A stretch of DNA of 64,000 bases from 67-14 sp035502775 (GCA_035502775.1 DATJUB010000035.1:41673-105672), one strand, 5' to 3'. Positions 31,667 through 41,290 are shown, numbered from the stretch's first letter. Numbers and translations: made by a program. Notes: a model not told the origin generated them from the letters alone.

Positions 31667-33019
31667 TCACGCCGGCTTCTTCAGCCTCGCGATGAAGAAG
31701 CCCGTGGTCCGGTCACGATCCGGCAGAAGCTGAAGGAACCGGCCGTCGCCGGAGTCGGCGAGATCCGGTGCCAGGGCACCGAGATCGTCGATCTCCAGGC
31801 CGGTCCTCTCGGCGAGAGCGAGTGCCTGCTCGGCGTTCTCCCGGCTCGAGATCGTGCATGTCGAATACACGAGCGTGCCGCCCGGATCGAGGTACTGGAC
31901 CGCCTTGTCGAGAATCTCGGCCTGAAGGGTCGCGACCCTCTCGATCACCGCCGGTGACTTGCGCCAGCGGGCGTCCGGACGAGACGACAGCGCGCCCAGA
32001 TCCGAGCAGGGAGCGTCGATCAGCACCCGGTCGAAGGTGGACAGGATCTCGCCCTCGCGCGCGTCCGCCTCGATCACCAGGCCGTTGTGGAAACCGAGCC
32101 GCTGCAGCTGGGCGGCGACATCGTCGGCCCGCTCCTCGCTCGGCTCGACCGAGACCATGTTGCCCTGGCGCCCGACCCGCACCGCGATCTGGCCGGTCTT
32201 GATCCCGGGCCCGGCGCAGAGATCGAGGATGCGCTCCCCAGGCTGAGGATCCAGCACCTCCACCACCGCGGCCGAACCGCGTGACTGGGCGACCACCAGA
32301 CCCTCTTCCGCCGCGACCTCGGCCTCAGCCAGATTGCCGCGCGCGATCAGCAGCTCGGCCGGGGCCATCGGCCATTCGCCGCCCGCCGCCTCCAGCCGCA
32401 GATCATCACCGGCCAGCCGCTCGATCATCTCCTCCGGGGTGACCCGGGCGGTGTTGACCCTCAGGGCCCGCTCGCTCGGCTGGTTCGCCGCCGCCAGCAC
32501 CGACCGGGCACGCTCGGGACCGAGCTGCTTCCACCACATCTCGACCAGCCACGAGGGCGCGGAATGGGCCATCGCGGCCTTCTCCGGCGTCGAGTCGTCG
32601 GCGAGCAGGGCGGTGACCCGTTCCCGTTCCCTCAAGGTACGGCGGAGCAGGGCGTTGACGAAACCGGCCGCGTGTGCCGCGCCCGAGTCCCTGGTCAGGC
32701 TCACCGCCTGGTCGACCACGGCATGGTCGGGAGTCCCGTCCGAGAAGAGCAGCTCGAAGATACCCAGGCGAAGGGCCGCGATCACCGGCGGATTCGGCCG
32801 TTGCCCCTTCTTCTTGATGAACCCGGAGACGATCGCGTCGACCGAACCCTTGCGCTGGACCGCGCCATAGGCCATGCGCATCGCCTGCGACCTGGAACGG
32901 CCGGCCAGCTTGCGCTTCTCGGCCTCGTCGCGAAACGCGGCCTCCGTGTATTCGTCGTTCTCGAAGGTGCGGCGCAGGACCGCGTACGCGACCTGGCGCT
33001 CGGGCGTGACCTTGCTCAA
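31667..33019 (-). CDS. rsmB: 16S rRNA (cytosine967-C5)-methyltransferase RsmB
   Basis: RsmB makes m5C967 in 16S rRNA. The 450-residue protein has an N-terminal NusB-like RNA-binding domain (QVAYAVLRRTFENDEYTEAAF) and a Rossmann methyltransferase domain. That domain carries ILDLCAGPGIKTGQIA and the two catalytic cysteines in IDAPCSDLGALSSRPD and LVYSTCTISSREN. It follows fmt, the common def-fmt-rsmB order. Confidence 0.95.
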   Translation of the reverse strand: MSKVTPERQVAYAVLRRTFENDEYTEAAFRDEAEKRKLAGRSRSQAMRMAYGAVQRKGSVDAIVSGFIKKKGQRPNPPVIAALRLGIFELLFSDGTPDHAVVDQAVSLTRDSGAAHAAGFVNALLRRTLRERERVTALLADDSTPEKAAMAHSAPSWLVEMWWKQLGPERARSVLAAANQPSERALRVNTARVTPEEMIERLAGDDLRLEAAGGEWPMAPAELLIARGNLAEAEVAAEEGLVVAQSRGSAAVVEVLDPQPGERILDLCAGPGIKTGQIAVRVGRQGNMVSVEPSEERADDVAAQLQRLGFHNGLVIEADAREGEILSTFDRVLIDAPCSDLGALSSRPDARWRKSPAVIERVATLQAEILDKAVQYLDPGGTLVYSTCTISSRENAEQALALAERTGLEIDDLGALAPDLADSGDGRFLQLLPDRDRTTGFFIARLKKPA

Positions 33020-33034
33020 CGGATCGTCCCGCGA

Positions 33035-33961
33035 TCAGGCAACGGGCCGGGCCAGATCCGGAAGGCCGTAGCCACGGAGGTAGGAACCCCCGTCCATCGC
33101 GGTCTTTCCCGGAGGCTGGACGAGATCGAGCCGGATCGTGCGATCGCCACAGGCGAGCAGCAGATCCCCATCCTCACCGATCACCGAACCCGGCCCCCAG
33201 CTGGCACGATCGATCACGGTCACCTCGCGGACCCCCAGGCGATCGTCGCCTTCCAAAGCCAGATACGCCCCGACATGCGGGTTGAGCGCACGAACCCGAT
33301 CATGCAGCTCGACTGCACGGCCGGCGGGATCGAGCCGGCGGTCATCGGCCGTGATCTTCTCGGCATAGGTCACTTCGTCTTCGGACTGCTCGGTCCACTC
33401 GAGCCGGTCCTCGCCGGCCGCGTCCAGCGCCCGGACCAGAAGGTCCCCGCCGATCCCGGCGAGACGGGATGAAAGCGTGCCGAAGTCGTCGCTTTCCTCG
33501 ATCGCGGTCTGCTCGACCATCGCCACCGGGCCCGAGTCGAGACCGGCGACCAGCCTCATCACGGCCACACCGGTCATCTCGTCACCGGCCATGATCGCCC
33601 GTTCGATCGGCGCCGCGCCACGCCAGCGCGGCAGCAGCGACGGATGCACGTTCAGCATCGGCAGATCGGAAAGCAGCGGTTCCTTGATCAGCTGGCCGAA
33701 AGCGCAGATCGAACCCCACTCGGCACCGGTCGAGGTCAGTTTCGCGCGGGCCTCGGCCTCGTTTACGTCGGCGCACTTGAACACCTCGATACCGAGCTGC
33801 TCGGCCTTCGTCGCCACCGGGGAAGGCGACTCCTTACGGCCCCGGCCCTGCCGCCGGTCGGGCAGGGTGACCGCGAAGTCCGGGCGGTGGCCGGAGGCGG
33901 CCAGCCGCTCCAGCACCGTCGCGGCGAACTCCGACGTGCCGAGAAAAGGTCCGTTGCCCAT
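33035..33961 (-). CDS. fmt: Methionyl-tRNA formyltransferase
   Basis: Fmt formylates initiator Met-tRNA. The 308-residue protein has GTSEFAATVLERL at its start, then LNVHPSLLPRWRGAAPIERAIMAGDEMTGVAVMRLVAGLDSGPV. This contains the catalytic Asn-His-Asp set. A C-terminal RNA-binding domain follows. The first beta strand is shorter than in E. coli (MGNGPFLGT versus a hydrophobic RIVFMGT). It lies 3 bp after def, the enzyme that later removes the formyl group. Confidence 0.95.
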   Translation of the reverse strand: MGNGPFLGTSEFAATVLERLAASGHRPDFAVTLPDRRQGRGRKESPSPVATKAEQLGIEVFKCADVNEAEARAKLTSTGAEWGSICAFGQLIKEPLLSDLPMLNVHPSLLPRWRGAAPIERAIMAGDEMTGVAVMRLVAGLDSGPVAMVEQTAIEESDDFGTLSSRLAGIGGDLLVRALDAAGEDRLEWTEQSEDEVTYAEKITADDRRLDPAGRAVELHDRVRALNPHVGAYLALEGDDRLGVREVTVIDRASWGPGSVIGEDGDLLLACGDRTIRLDLVQPPGKTAMDGGSYLRGYGLPDLARPVA

Positions 33962-33964
33962 GCT

Positions 33965-34612
33965 TCAGTCTTCGTCGGACTGCGGCGAGTAGCTCTCACC
34001 GCGGCGGAGCGCCTTCAAGGCACCCCGGCGCTGCGACCGCTCGGTGCGGTCGAGGATGAGGATGCCGTCGAGATGATCGATCTCGTGCTGGAGCACACGC
34101 GCCTCGTGGCCCGAAGCCTCGATCAGCATCTCCTCGCCGGTCTCGTCCTGGCCGCGCACCCTCGCGTAGAGCGGGCGCTCGACCTCGACCACGACCCGCG
34201 GAATGCTGAGGCATCCCTCGGCCATGATCTCCGCCTCATCCGAGAGCCACTCGATCTCGGGGTTGACCAGCGCCTGAGGTTCCGCGTCGGCGTTCGTCTG
34301 GAAGACGAGCAGGCGCCGCAGCTTGCCGACCTGGGTCGCGGCCAGCCCGACACCCAGACCGTCTCGCATCAGGTGGATCATGCGCTGCACCTCCTCGGCG
34401 AGCGCTTCGTCGAACTCGGTGATCTCCGAGGCACGGCTCTTCAGGACCGGATCGCCGTACTGGACGACCTGCGCGAGAGCGGCGTCGCGCTTGCGCATCG
34501 TCTCCTCGTTGAGGTGGCGGGCCGACGGAGCGACCTCCTCGCCTCCCTCTTCCTCGAGCAGGAACTCGTCCTCCTCGAGGGTCTCTTCGATTTCGGTCTG
34601 CTGATCGGACAT
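33965..34612 (-). CDS. def: Peptide deformylase with acidic N-terminal extension
   Basis: Def removes the formyl group from nascent proteins. The metal-binding motifs are complete: GVGLAATQVG, EGCLSIPRV and QHEIDHLDG. At 215 residues it is about 40 longer than usual. The first 45 are strongly acidic (IEETLEEDEFLLEEEGGEE) and likely disordered. The ATG used is the only good start before the acidic stretch. If the extension is not translated, the ATG of MRKRDAALAQ would give a standard enzyme. Confidence 0.94.
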   Translation of the reverse strand: MSDQQTEIEETLEEDEFLLEEEGGEEVAPSARHLNEETMRKRDAALAQVVQYGDPVLKSRASEITEFDEALAEEVQRMIHLMRDGLGVGLAATQVGKLRRLLVFQTNADAEPQALVNPEIEWLSDEAEIMAEGCLSIPRVVVEVERPLYARVRGQDETGEEMLIEASGHEARVLQHEIDHLDGILILDRTERSQRRGALKALRRGESYSPQSDED

Positions 34613-34649
34613 CGGGTCCGAGTTTACCGAGACCGGGGCGAAGCCAGGT

Positions 34650-36836
34650 CTACTGCGGATCCACGTCGATGCTGAGGACTATCTCCTTGAAGACCCTGTC
34701 GGCCAGCATCGCCTCGACCGTCGAGTAGACCGCGCCGATCGTCTCGGCCCTCGTCGTCGACTTGATCAGGAAACGACGGCGGAACCGGTTGCGGGCGCGG
34801 AACATCGGGGCCGGACCGAGCATCGAGGCACCCTCGGGCAGGGCTTCGGCGACCCGCTCGGCGACGACGGCAGCGGCCTGGTCGAGCCGCGCTTCGCTCT
34901 CCCCCGCCATCTGGATCCGGATCAGCGACGAGTACGGCGGATAGCCGAGCGTTTCGCGCCGCTGGAGCTCTCCCTCGAGGAAGCCCGGCGAATCGTGGCG
35001 CGAGGCGTTGGCGATGCTCGGTGCCGAAGGGGCCAGGGTCTGCACGATCACCTTGCCCCCCGCGGCGCCACGGCCGCTTCGCCCGGCAAGCTGGGTGACC
35101 AGAGAGAAGGTGCGTTCCTCTGCCCGGAAGTCGGGGAACCTGAGGGTGGCATCGGCATCGAGGATCGCGCTCAGGGTCACCTCGGGGAAATCGTGGCCCT
35201 TGGCGACCATCTGGGTGCCGACCAGCACGGCGCTCGGCGCCCGGTCGAACTCGCCGAGGATCCGGCCGTGCCCGCCGGGACCGGCACTGGTGTCGGCGTC
35301 GAGACGGAACACCGGCATCGGCGCCAGATGCTCCGCCAGGAGGCGTTCGATGCGCTGGGTGCCGGCGCCGGTCTGGGAAAGCGTGGTGCCGCCACAGGTG
35401 TCGCAGCGGCTCGGGTTCGGTTCGGCGTGATTGCAGTGGTGGCAGATCAGCTGGCCGGATTCACGATGCACGATCAGTGAGACGTCGCAGTTCGGGCAGC
35501 CCCAGTGGTGCCCGCAGGTGCGGCAGGTGAGCCATGGCGCGAATCCGCGGCGGTTGATCATCACGATCGCCTTCTCGCCCCGGGCCCGGACCGCGATCAG
35601 CTCGTCCATCGTCTTCGGGTGGATCGGGCCGTCGCGCGGATCGGCCCGCCTCATGTCGATCACCTCCACCTCGGGCATGCCGAGGCCGTCCACCCGGTTC
35701 GGCAGCTCGATCCGCTCCAGCGCGCTCCAGGTCTCGGGCCGCGGCGTCGCCGTGCCGAGCACCAGCAGCGAACCGTTCACCTCGGCCCGGCGGCGGGCGA
35801 CCTCGCGGGCGTCGTAGCGCGGATCGCTCTCCTGCTTGTACGAAGGGTCGTGTTCCTCGTCGATCACGATCAGGCCGAGATCCCGGACCGGCGCGAAGAT
35901 CGCCGAGCGGGGGCCGACACAGACGGTCGCCTCGCCGCTCCGCAGCCGCTGCCACTCGTCGTAGCGCTGGCCGGCCGATAGGGCCGAGTGGAGCACCGCG
36001 ACGCGATCCCCGAGCCTCGCCTGGAACCGGCCCACCGCCTGCGGGGTGAGTCCGATCTCGGGAACGAGCACGATCGCGGTCTGTCCGCGGGCCAGGACCC
36101 CTTCGACCACGGCCAGGTACACCTCGGTCTTGCCCGAGCCGGTGACCCCGGCGAGCAGGGTCTCGGCCGAACCGCCCAGATCGAGCTTGGCGGTCAGGCC
36201 CTTGACCGCGGCCTGCTGGTCGATGGTCAGATCCGGTGCCTCGGTCGCCGCGGTCCCGACCACGCTGCCGCCCGGACGGCGGCGCACACGGATGTCCTCG
36301 CGCTCGATCAGTCCAAGGGCCTCGAGGCGCTTCAAGGTCGAGCTGTCGGCTCCCGAGCGGGCGGCGAGGTCACGACCGGTCATCTCGCCTTCGAGCAGAG
36401 CGGTGAGGACCGCCCTCTGGCGGGAACCGAGGCGGGTCCCGTCCCCCAGAGCGTCTCGGCCCGGCTCGGTGATCCGGCTGAGCTTCTCGACCTTCGCCCG
36501 GGTGCGTTCGCCGCCGGTTCCGGTGCCGGGCGGCAGCATCAGCCCCAGTCCGCGGGCCGGCGTCGAGCAGTACTCGCGGGCGATCCAGGAGCCGAGCGCG
36601 ATCAGCTCGGGGGTGGTGCCGCTGCCGAGGATCTTCAGCGGCTCGGCGAGCCGGTCGGCGGCGATTTCCGAGTCCTCGGCCAGCTCGACCACCACGCCGG
36701 TCAGCTTGCGCGGACCGAACGGCACCTGGAGCACGTTGCCGACCTCGATCCCGGCCAGCCGCTCCGGAATCGCGTAGTCGAACGGTCCCCGCAGCGCGCG
36801 GGCCGTCGTCAGCGGCTCTACCCGGGCGATGGACAC
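34650..36836 (-). CDS. priA: Primosomal protein N' (PriA helicase)
   Basis: PriA restarts replication at collapsed forks. The 728-residue protein has the N-terminal 3'-DNA-binding domain, then ATPase motifs AGVTGSGKTEVYL, LVPEIGLTP, VIDEEHDPSYKQ and GTATPRPETW. The paired zinc cluster CRTCGHHWGCPNC ... CHHCNHAEPNPSRCDTCGG and LVGTQMVAKGHDFP follow. Many actinobacterial PriA proteins have lost helicase motifs, but here Walker A and DEEH are intact. The gene starts the priA-def-fmt-rsmB run. Confidence 0.95.
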   Translation of the reverse strand: MSIARVEPLTTARALRGPFDYAIPERLAGIEVGNVLQVPFGPRKLTGVVVELAEDSEIAADRLAEPLKILGSGTTPELIALGSWIAREYCSTPARGLGLMLPPGTGTGGERTRAKVEKLSRITEPGRDALGDGTRLGSRQRAVLTALLEGEMTGRDLAARSGADSSTLKRLEALGLIEREDIRVRRRPGGSVVGTAATEAPDLTIDQQAAVKGLTAKLDLGGSAETLLAGVTGSGKTEVYLAVVEGVLARGQTAIVLVPEIGLTPQAVGRFQARLGDRVAVLHSALSAGQRYDEWQRLRSGEATVCVGPRSAIFAPVRDLGLIVIDEEHDPSYKQESDPRYDAREVARRRAEVNGSLLVLGTATPRPETWSALERIELPNRVDGLGMPEVEVIDMRRADPRDGPIHPKTMDELIAVRARGEKAIVMINRRGFAPWLTCRTCGHHWGCPNCDVSLIVHRESGQLICHHCNHAEPNPSRCDTCGGTTLSQTGAGTQRIERLLAEHLAPMPVFRLDADTSAGPGGHGRILGEFDRAPSAVLVGTQMVAKGHDFPEVTLSAILDADATLRFPDFRAEERTFSLVTQLAGRSGRGAAGGKVIVQTLAPSAPSIANASRHDSPGFLEGELQRRETLGYPPYSSLIRIQMAGESEARLDQAAAVVAERVAEALPEGASMLGPAPMFRARNRFRRRFLIKSTTRAETIGAVYSTVEAMLADRVFKEIVLSIDVDPQ

Positions 36837-36915
36837 CGGTCCACGGTAAGGCCCCGGGCGGATGGCGCGCGTGCTGCCCGTCGGGGCGGGATTGGAATAC
36901 GCCGCCGGGCTCGAA

Positions 36916-36921
36916 TATGCT
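36916..36921 (+). promoter_or_regulatory. Candidate -10 box, leaderless PH-domain gene
   Basis: TATGCT lies 7 nt before the ATG at 36929. The same bases contain an earlier in-frame ATG (36917), which is therefore unlikely to be the start. Confidence 0.5.
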
Positions 36922-36928
36922 CGCGCCC

Positions 36929-37435
36929 ATGACTTTCAATCCGAGCCCCGGCGAACAGATCATCTTTCAGGGACACCCGTCGTGGAGGGCGATCCTCGCC
37001 TTCTATCTGAAGGGCATCGTGATCGCGATCGTCGCCGGCATTCTCGTGAAGCTGCTCGGCGGATCCTCCGGGATGGTCTTCCTCGTGGTGCTCGTGATCG
37101 TCGGCCTCGACGTGCTGGTCGGCTTCATCAAGCGGGTCGCGACCGTCTACACGATCACCAACCGCCGACTCAACATCAAGCGCGGCATCTTCGCCCGCGA
37201 CATCCAGGAGACCCGCCTGGAGCGGGTCCAGAACGTGAACTACAGCCAGGGTGTCTTCCAGCGGATCCTCCGGGTCGGCGACGTCGATTTCGACACGGCC
37301 GCCTCGGACAGCGAGAACGAGTTCGTCTTCAACGGCGTGGCGAACCCGCAGGACGTCGTGACCCAGGTGGACCGGGCGACCTCGGCCGGAGCGGCCGGAA
37401 GCCACGGCCTGGGCGAGCCCAGCAGCCACTACTAA
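36929..37435 (+). CDS. Bacterial PH-domain (bPH2/DUF304) membrane protein
   Basis: The 168-residue protein has a short polar start (MTFNPSPGEQIIFQGHPSWRA), two membrane helices (about residues 20-55) and a bPH2 domain. The domain core is VYTITNRRLNIKRGIFARDIQETRLERVQNVNYSQGVFQRILRVGDVDF. Such proteins are common in actinobacteria and have no settled function. It is divergent from priA across about 90 bp and followed by a repeat and tkt. Confidence 0.85.
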   Translation: MTFNPSPGEQIIFQGHPSWRAILAFYLKGIVIAIVAGILVKLLGGSSGMVFLVVLVIVGLDVLVGFIKRVATVYTITNRRLNIKRGIFARDIQETRLERVQNVNYSQGVFQRILRVGDVDFDTAASDSENEFVFNGVANPQDVVTQVDRATSAGAAGSHGLGEPSSHY

Positions 37436-37471
37436 AGGCAACCGCGGGCCTCTGAGCCAACTCTTCGGGTT

Positions 37472-37513
37472 CTGGGGGCGTTTTGGGTGCTGTCAGCACC
37501 CAAACGCCCCCAG
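37472..37513. repeat. Dispersed palindrome family A, copy 3
   Basis: Arms CTGGGGGCGTTTTGGGTGCT and AGCACCCAAACGCCCCCAG pair except for one bulged T, with loop GTC. It lies in the 170-bp spacer between the PH-domain gene and tkt. It shares the outer arm with copies at 14.5 and 21.4 kb. Confidence 0.7.
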
Positions 37514-37592
37514 GACAAAGGGACCTTGCGTGCGAAGCGTTCCGGGCTCCGCTCGCCCCCGGCCAGCGACCACGTGGCCGCTTGGCTCCCGG

Positions 37593-37598
37593 TAGGAT
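37593..37598 (+). promoter_or_regulatory. Candidate -10 box, leaderless tkt
   Basis: TAGGAT is followed by 7 nt and the tkt GTG. The AGGA within it could alternatively act as a Shine-Dalgarno. Confidence 0.45.
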
Positions 37599-37605
37599 CC
37601 ACGCC

Positions 37606-39654
37606 GTGACCACACCCATCGCTGCTCAGAGCCCGGACGAACTTTCGATCAACACGATCCGCACCCTTTCGATCGACGCGATCGACAAGGCGAACTCGGG
37701 TCACCCGGGCACGGCGATGGCACTCGCTCCGCTCGCCCTGAAGATGTGGCAGGAGTACCTGCGCTACGACCCGGCCGATCCGCTGTGGCCGAACCGCGAC
37801 CGCTTCATCCTCTCGGCCGGTCACGCCTCGATGCTGATCTACTCGCTGATCCATCTGGCCCAGATCAAGCGGGTCGACCATGACGGCAACGTCACCGACA
37901 CGCCCTCGATCAGCCTCGAGGACATCGAGAACTTCCGTCAGCTCGGCTCCCCTACCCCCGGTCATCCCGAGTCGCACATGACGACCGGTGTCGAGACCAC
38001 CACCGGCCCGCTCGGCCAGGGCGTCGCCACCTCGGTCGGCATGGCCATGGCCGGACTGTGGAAGAAGGCCACCTACGGTGAGGAACTGTTCGACTACGAC
38101 GTCTACACGATCTGCGGTGACGGCGACATCATGGAGGGCGTCTCGCACGAGGCCGCCTCACTCGCCGGCCACCAGAAGCTGCACAACCTGCTCTGGGTCT
38201 ACGACTCCAACCGGATCACGATCGACGGCAGCACCGATCTCGCCTTCACCGAGGACGTCGAGAAGCGCTTCGAGGCCTATGACTGGGCCGTCCATCACGT
38301 CAACGACGCCAACGATCTCGACGAGATCGGCGCCGCGCTCGACAAGTTCAAGGCCGAGAAGGAACGGCCGACCCTGATCCTGATCCACAGCCACATCGGC
38401 TACGGATCGCCGAACAAGGTCGACACCGCCGACGTTCACGGCAATCCGCTCGGTGCCGACGAGACCAAGCTCGCCAAGGAGTTCTACGGCTGGGATCCCG
38501 AGAAGAGCTTCTTCGTGCCCGACGGCGTCTACGAGAACTTCAGCAACGGCGTCGGTGCCCGGGGCGCCGAGCTGAACGCGGCCTGGACCGAGCGTTTCGC
38601 GTCCGCCCCCGAGCAGACCCGCGACGAGATCAACCTGCTGCTCAGCGGCAACCTGCCCGACGGCTGGGACACCGATCTGCCCGTATTCGACCCCGGCGCC
38701 GAGGTCGCGACCCGCTCCGCCTCGCAGAAGGCCCTGAACGCGATCGCGCCGAAGGTGCCCTGGATCCTCAGCGGCTCGGCCGACCTCACGGGCTCGGCCT
38801 CCTCGGGTCTGGACGAGGGCGTATCGGGCATCTTCGAGCCCGGCAACCGCGGCGGCCACGGCATCCATCTCGGTGTGCGCGAGCACGAATCGGCGGCGAT
38901 GTCGAACGGCATGGCCCTAAGCGGCCTGCGGCCGATCTGGTCCACCTACCTGATTTTCTCCGACTACGCCCGCCCGGCGATCCGCCTCTCGGCCCTGATG
39001 GAGCAGCCGGTGGTCCACTGGCTGACCCACGACTCGATCGGCCTCGGCGAGGACGGCCCGACCCACCAGCCGGTCGAGCAGCTCGCCTCGCTGCGGGCGA
39101 TCCCCCAGCTCGACACGATCCGCCCCTGCGACGCCAACGAGGTCGCCGAGGCCTGGCGCGTGATCATGGCCAAGAAGGACGAGCCGACCGCTCTGGTGCT
39201 CACCCGTCAGAAGGTGCCGGTGCTCGACCGCGACAAGTACGCCCCGGCTTCGGGCCTCGCCAAGGGCGGCTACGTGCTCGCTGATTCCGACGGTGAGCCG
39301 GACGTCATCCTGATCGCCACCGGCAGCGAGGTCCACCTCGCGGTCGAGGCGCACGAGACGCTGCTGGTGGAGGGCATCAAGTCCCGTGTCGTCAGCCTGC
39401 CCTCCTGGCATCTCTTCGATCAGCAGACCCAGGAGTACCGGGACTCGGTGCTGCCGCCGGCGGTCACCGCGAGGGTCGCGATCGAGCAGGCGGCGACCAT
39501 GGGCTGGGAGCGCTTCATCGGCGAGACCGGCCAGATGATCGGCATGACCACCTTCGGTGCCTCCGGTCCGTTCAAGGATCTCGCCAAGCACTTCGGCTTC
39601 ACGCCCGACGCGATAGTCGAGGCGGCCAAAGACCAGATCTCAGGTCGAGCCTGA
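37606..39654 (+). CDS. tkt: Transketolase
   Basis: Transketolase moves two-carbon units between sugar phosphates using thiamine diphosphate. The 682-residue length is standard when the GTG before TTPIAAQSPDELSINTIRTLSIDAIDKANSGHPG is used; the frame is open for 41 codons upstream but that part runs through the palindrome. The cofactor motif is CGDGDIMEGVSHEAASLAGHQKLHNLLWVYDSN, and HDSIGLGEDGPTHQPVEQLASLRAIPQL marks the pyrimidine domain. pgi follows 4 bp later, so a sugar-phosphate operon is likely. Confidence 0.97.
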   Translation: MTTPIAAQSPDELSINTIRTLSIDAIDKANSGHPGTAMALAPLALKMWQEYLRYDPADPLWPNRDRFILSAGHASMLIYSLIHLAQIKRVDHDGNVTDTPSISLEDIENFRQLGSPTPGHPESHMTTGVETTTGPLGQGVATSVGMAMAGLWKKATYGEELFDYDVYTICGDGDIMEGVSHEAASLAGHQKLHNLLWVYDSNRITIDGSTDLAFTEDVEKRFEAYDWAVHHVNDANDLDEIGAALDKFKAEKERPTLILIHSHIGYGSPNKVDTADVHGNPLGADETKLAKEFYGWDPEKSFFVPDGVYENFSNGVGARGAELNAAWTERFASAPEQTRDEINLLLSGNLPDGWDTDLPVFDPGAEVATRSASQKALNAIAPKVPWILSGSADLTGSASSGLDEGVSGIFEPGNRGGHGIHLGVREHESAAMSNGMALSGLRPIWSTYLIFSDYARPAIRLSALMEQPVVHWLTHDSIGLGEDGPTHQPVEQLASLRAIPQLDTIRPCDANEVAEAWRVIMAKKDEPTALVLTRQKVPVLDRDKYAPASGLAKGGYVLADSDGEPDVILIATGSEVHLAVEAHETLLVEGIKSRVVSLPSWHLFDQQTQEYRDSVLPPAVTARVAIEQAATMGWERFIGETGQMIGMTTFGASGPFKDLAKHFGFTPDAIVEAAKDQISGRA

Positions 39655-39658
39655 GCCG

Positions 39659-41290
39659 ATGAGCACGCTCCGAGAGACCCCATCCTGGCGGGCTCTCGTG
39701 AGCCACCACGAGCAGATCGCGCCGAAGCACCTGCGTGATCTGTTCGCGGACGACCCCTCGCGCGGCGAGACCTTCGTCGCCGAGGGCGCCGATCTCTACT
39801 TCGACTACTCGAAGAACCGGATCGATGCCTCCACCCTGCCGCTGCTGATCTCGCTCGCCGAGGAGACCGGCATGCCGGCCCGGCGGGACGCGATGTTCCG
39901 GGGCGAGCACATCAACGGCTCCGAGGACCGGGCCGTGCTTCACGTCGCCCTGCGCATGCCCCGCAGCCGGTCGCTGATCGTCGACGGGGTCGATGTGGTG
40001 CGGGAGGTCCACGGGGTCCTCGACCGCATGGCCGCCTTCTGCGAGGAGATCCGCTCGGGACGCTGGCTCGGCCACACCGGGCTGCCGATCCGGAACGTGA
40101 TCAACATCGGCATCGGCGGCTCCGACCTGGGTCCGGTCATGGCCTACGAGGCCCTGAAGGACTACTCGCGACGCGACCTGAACTTCCGGTTCGTTTCCAA
40201 CGTGGACGGCACCGACTTCTTCGAGGCGACCCGCGATCTCGATCCGGCGGAGACGCTTTTCGTGGTCTCCTCCAAGACCTTCACCACCCTGGAGACGATG
40301 ACCAACGCGAAGACGGCCCGCGAGTGGGCCCTGGCGGCCTTCGGCGGTGACAAGTCGGCCGTGGCCCGGCATTTCGTCGCGGTCTCGACCAACGCCGAGG
40401 GGGTCACCGAGTTCGGGATCGACACCGCCAACATGTTCGGCTTCTGGGAATGGGTCGGCGGCCGCTACTCGATGGATTCGGCGATCGGCCTCTCGACCAT
40501 GCTCGCGATCGGCCCGGACCGCTTCTCCGAGCTCCTGGCCGGCTTTCACGAGATGGACGACCATTTCGTCTCGACCCGCCTGGAATCGAACCTGCCGGCG
40601 ATCCACGGCCTGCTGGCGGTCTGGTACCGGAACTTCTTCGACACCCAGACCCAGGCGGTCCTGCCCTACAGCGAGTACCTCCACCGTTTCCCGGCCTACC
40701 TGCAGCAGCTGACGATGGAGTCGAACGGTAAGAGCGTCACCCTGCGCGGCGAGCCGGTGGATTACTCGACCGGCGCCGTATTCTGGGGCGAGCCCGGCAC
40801 CAACGGCCAGCATTCCTTCTACCAGCTGATCCATCAGGGAACCGAGCTGATCCCCTGTGACTTCATCGGATTCAACCACTCGCTGAACCCGCTCGGCAAC
40901 CATCAGGACCTGCTGATCTCGAACGTGTTCGCCCAGACCGAGGCGCTCGCCTTCGGCAAGACGAAGGAACAGCTGCGGGCCGAGGGCGTCGCCGATTCCC
41001 TGATCCCGCACAAGAGCTTCAGCGGCAACCGCCCGACGAACACGGTGATGGTCGACCGCCTCACCCCCCACTCGCTCGGCACGCTGATCGCCTTCTACGA
41101 GCATTCGGTCTTCACCCAGGGCGCGATCTGGGGAATCGACTCCTTCGATCAATGGGGAGTCGAGCTGGGCAAGGCCCTCGCCCAGAAGATCATTCCCGAG
41201 CTCGAGTCGGATTCCGCGCCGGAGCTGGAACACGACAGCTCGACCAACGCGCTGATCCGCCGCTACCGCGACGCCCAGGGCAGGGCGTGA
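39659..41290 (+). CDS. pgi: Glucose-6-phosphate isomerase
   Basis: Pgi interconverts glucose-6-phosphate and fructose-6-phosphate. The 543-residue protein has the family signatures NIGIGGSDLGPVMAYEAL, FVVSSKTFTTLETMTNA and the C-terminal GIDSFDQWGVELGKALAQKI. KSFSGNRPTNTVM lies between them. It starts 4 bp after tkt and its stop overlaps the GTG of the HAD gene, so all three are one transcriptional unit. Confidence 0.97.
   Translation: MSTLRETPSWRALVSHHEQIAPKHLRDLFADDPSRGETFVAEGADLYFDYSKNRIDASTLPLLISLAEETGMPARRDAMFRGEHINGSEDRAVLHVALRMPRSRSLIVDGVDVVREVHGVLDRMAAFCEEIRSGRWLGHTGLPIRNVINIGIGGSDLGPVMAYEALKDYSRRDLNFRFVSNVDGTDFFEATRDLDPAETLFVVSSKTFTTLETMTNAKTAREWALAAFGGDKSAVARHFVAVSTNAEGVTEFGIDTANMFGFWEWVGGRYSMDSAIGLSTMLAIGPDRFSELLAGFHEMDDHFVSTRLESNLPAIHGLLAVWYRNFFDTQTQAVLPYSEYLHRFPAYLQQLTMESNGKSVTLRGEPVDYSTGAVFWGEPGTNGQHSFYQLIHQGTELIPCDFIGFNHSLNPLGNHQDLLISNVFAQTEALAFGKTKEQLRAEGVADSLIPHKSFSGNRPTNTVMVDRLTPHSLGTLIAFYEHSVFTQGAIWGIDSFDQWGVELGKALAQKIIPELESDSAPELEHDSSTNALIRRYRDAQGRA

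Noticed and set aside
37483..37605. Longer transketolase N-terminus
   Set aside because: It would be encoded through the palindrome and lacks family similarity; the GTG at 37606 has good upstream signals.
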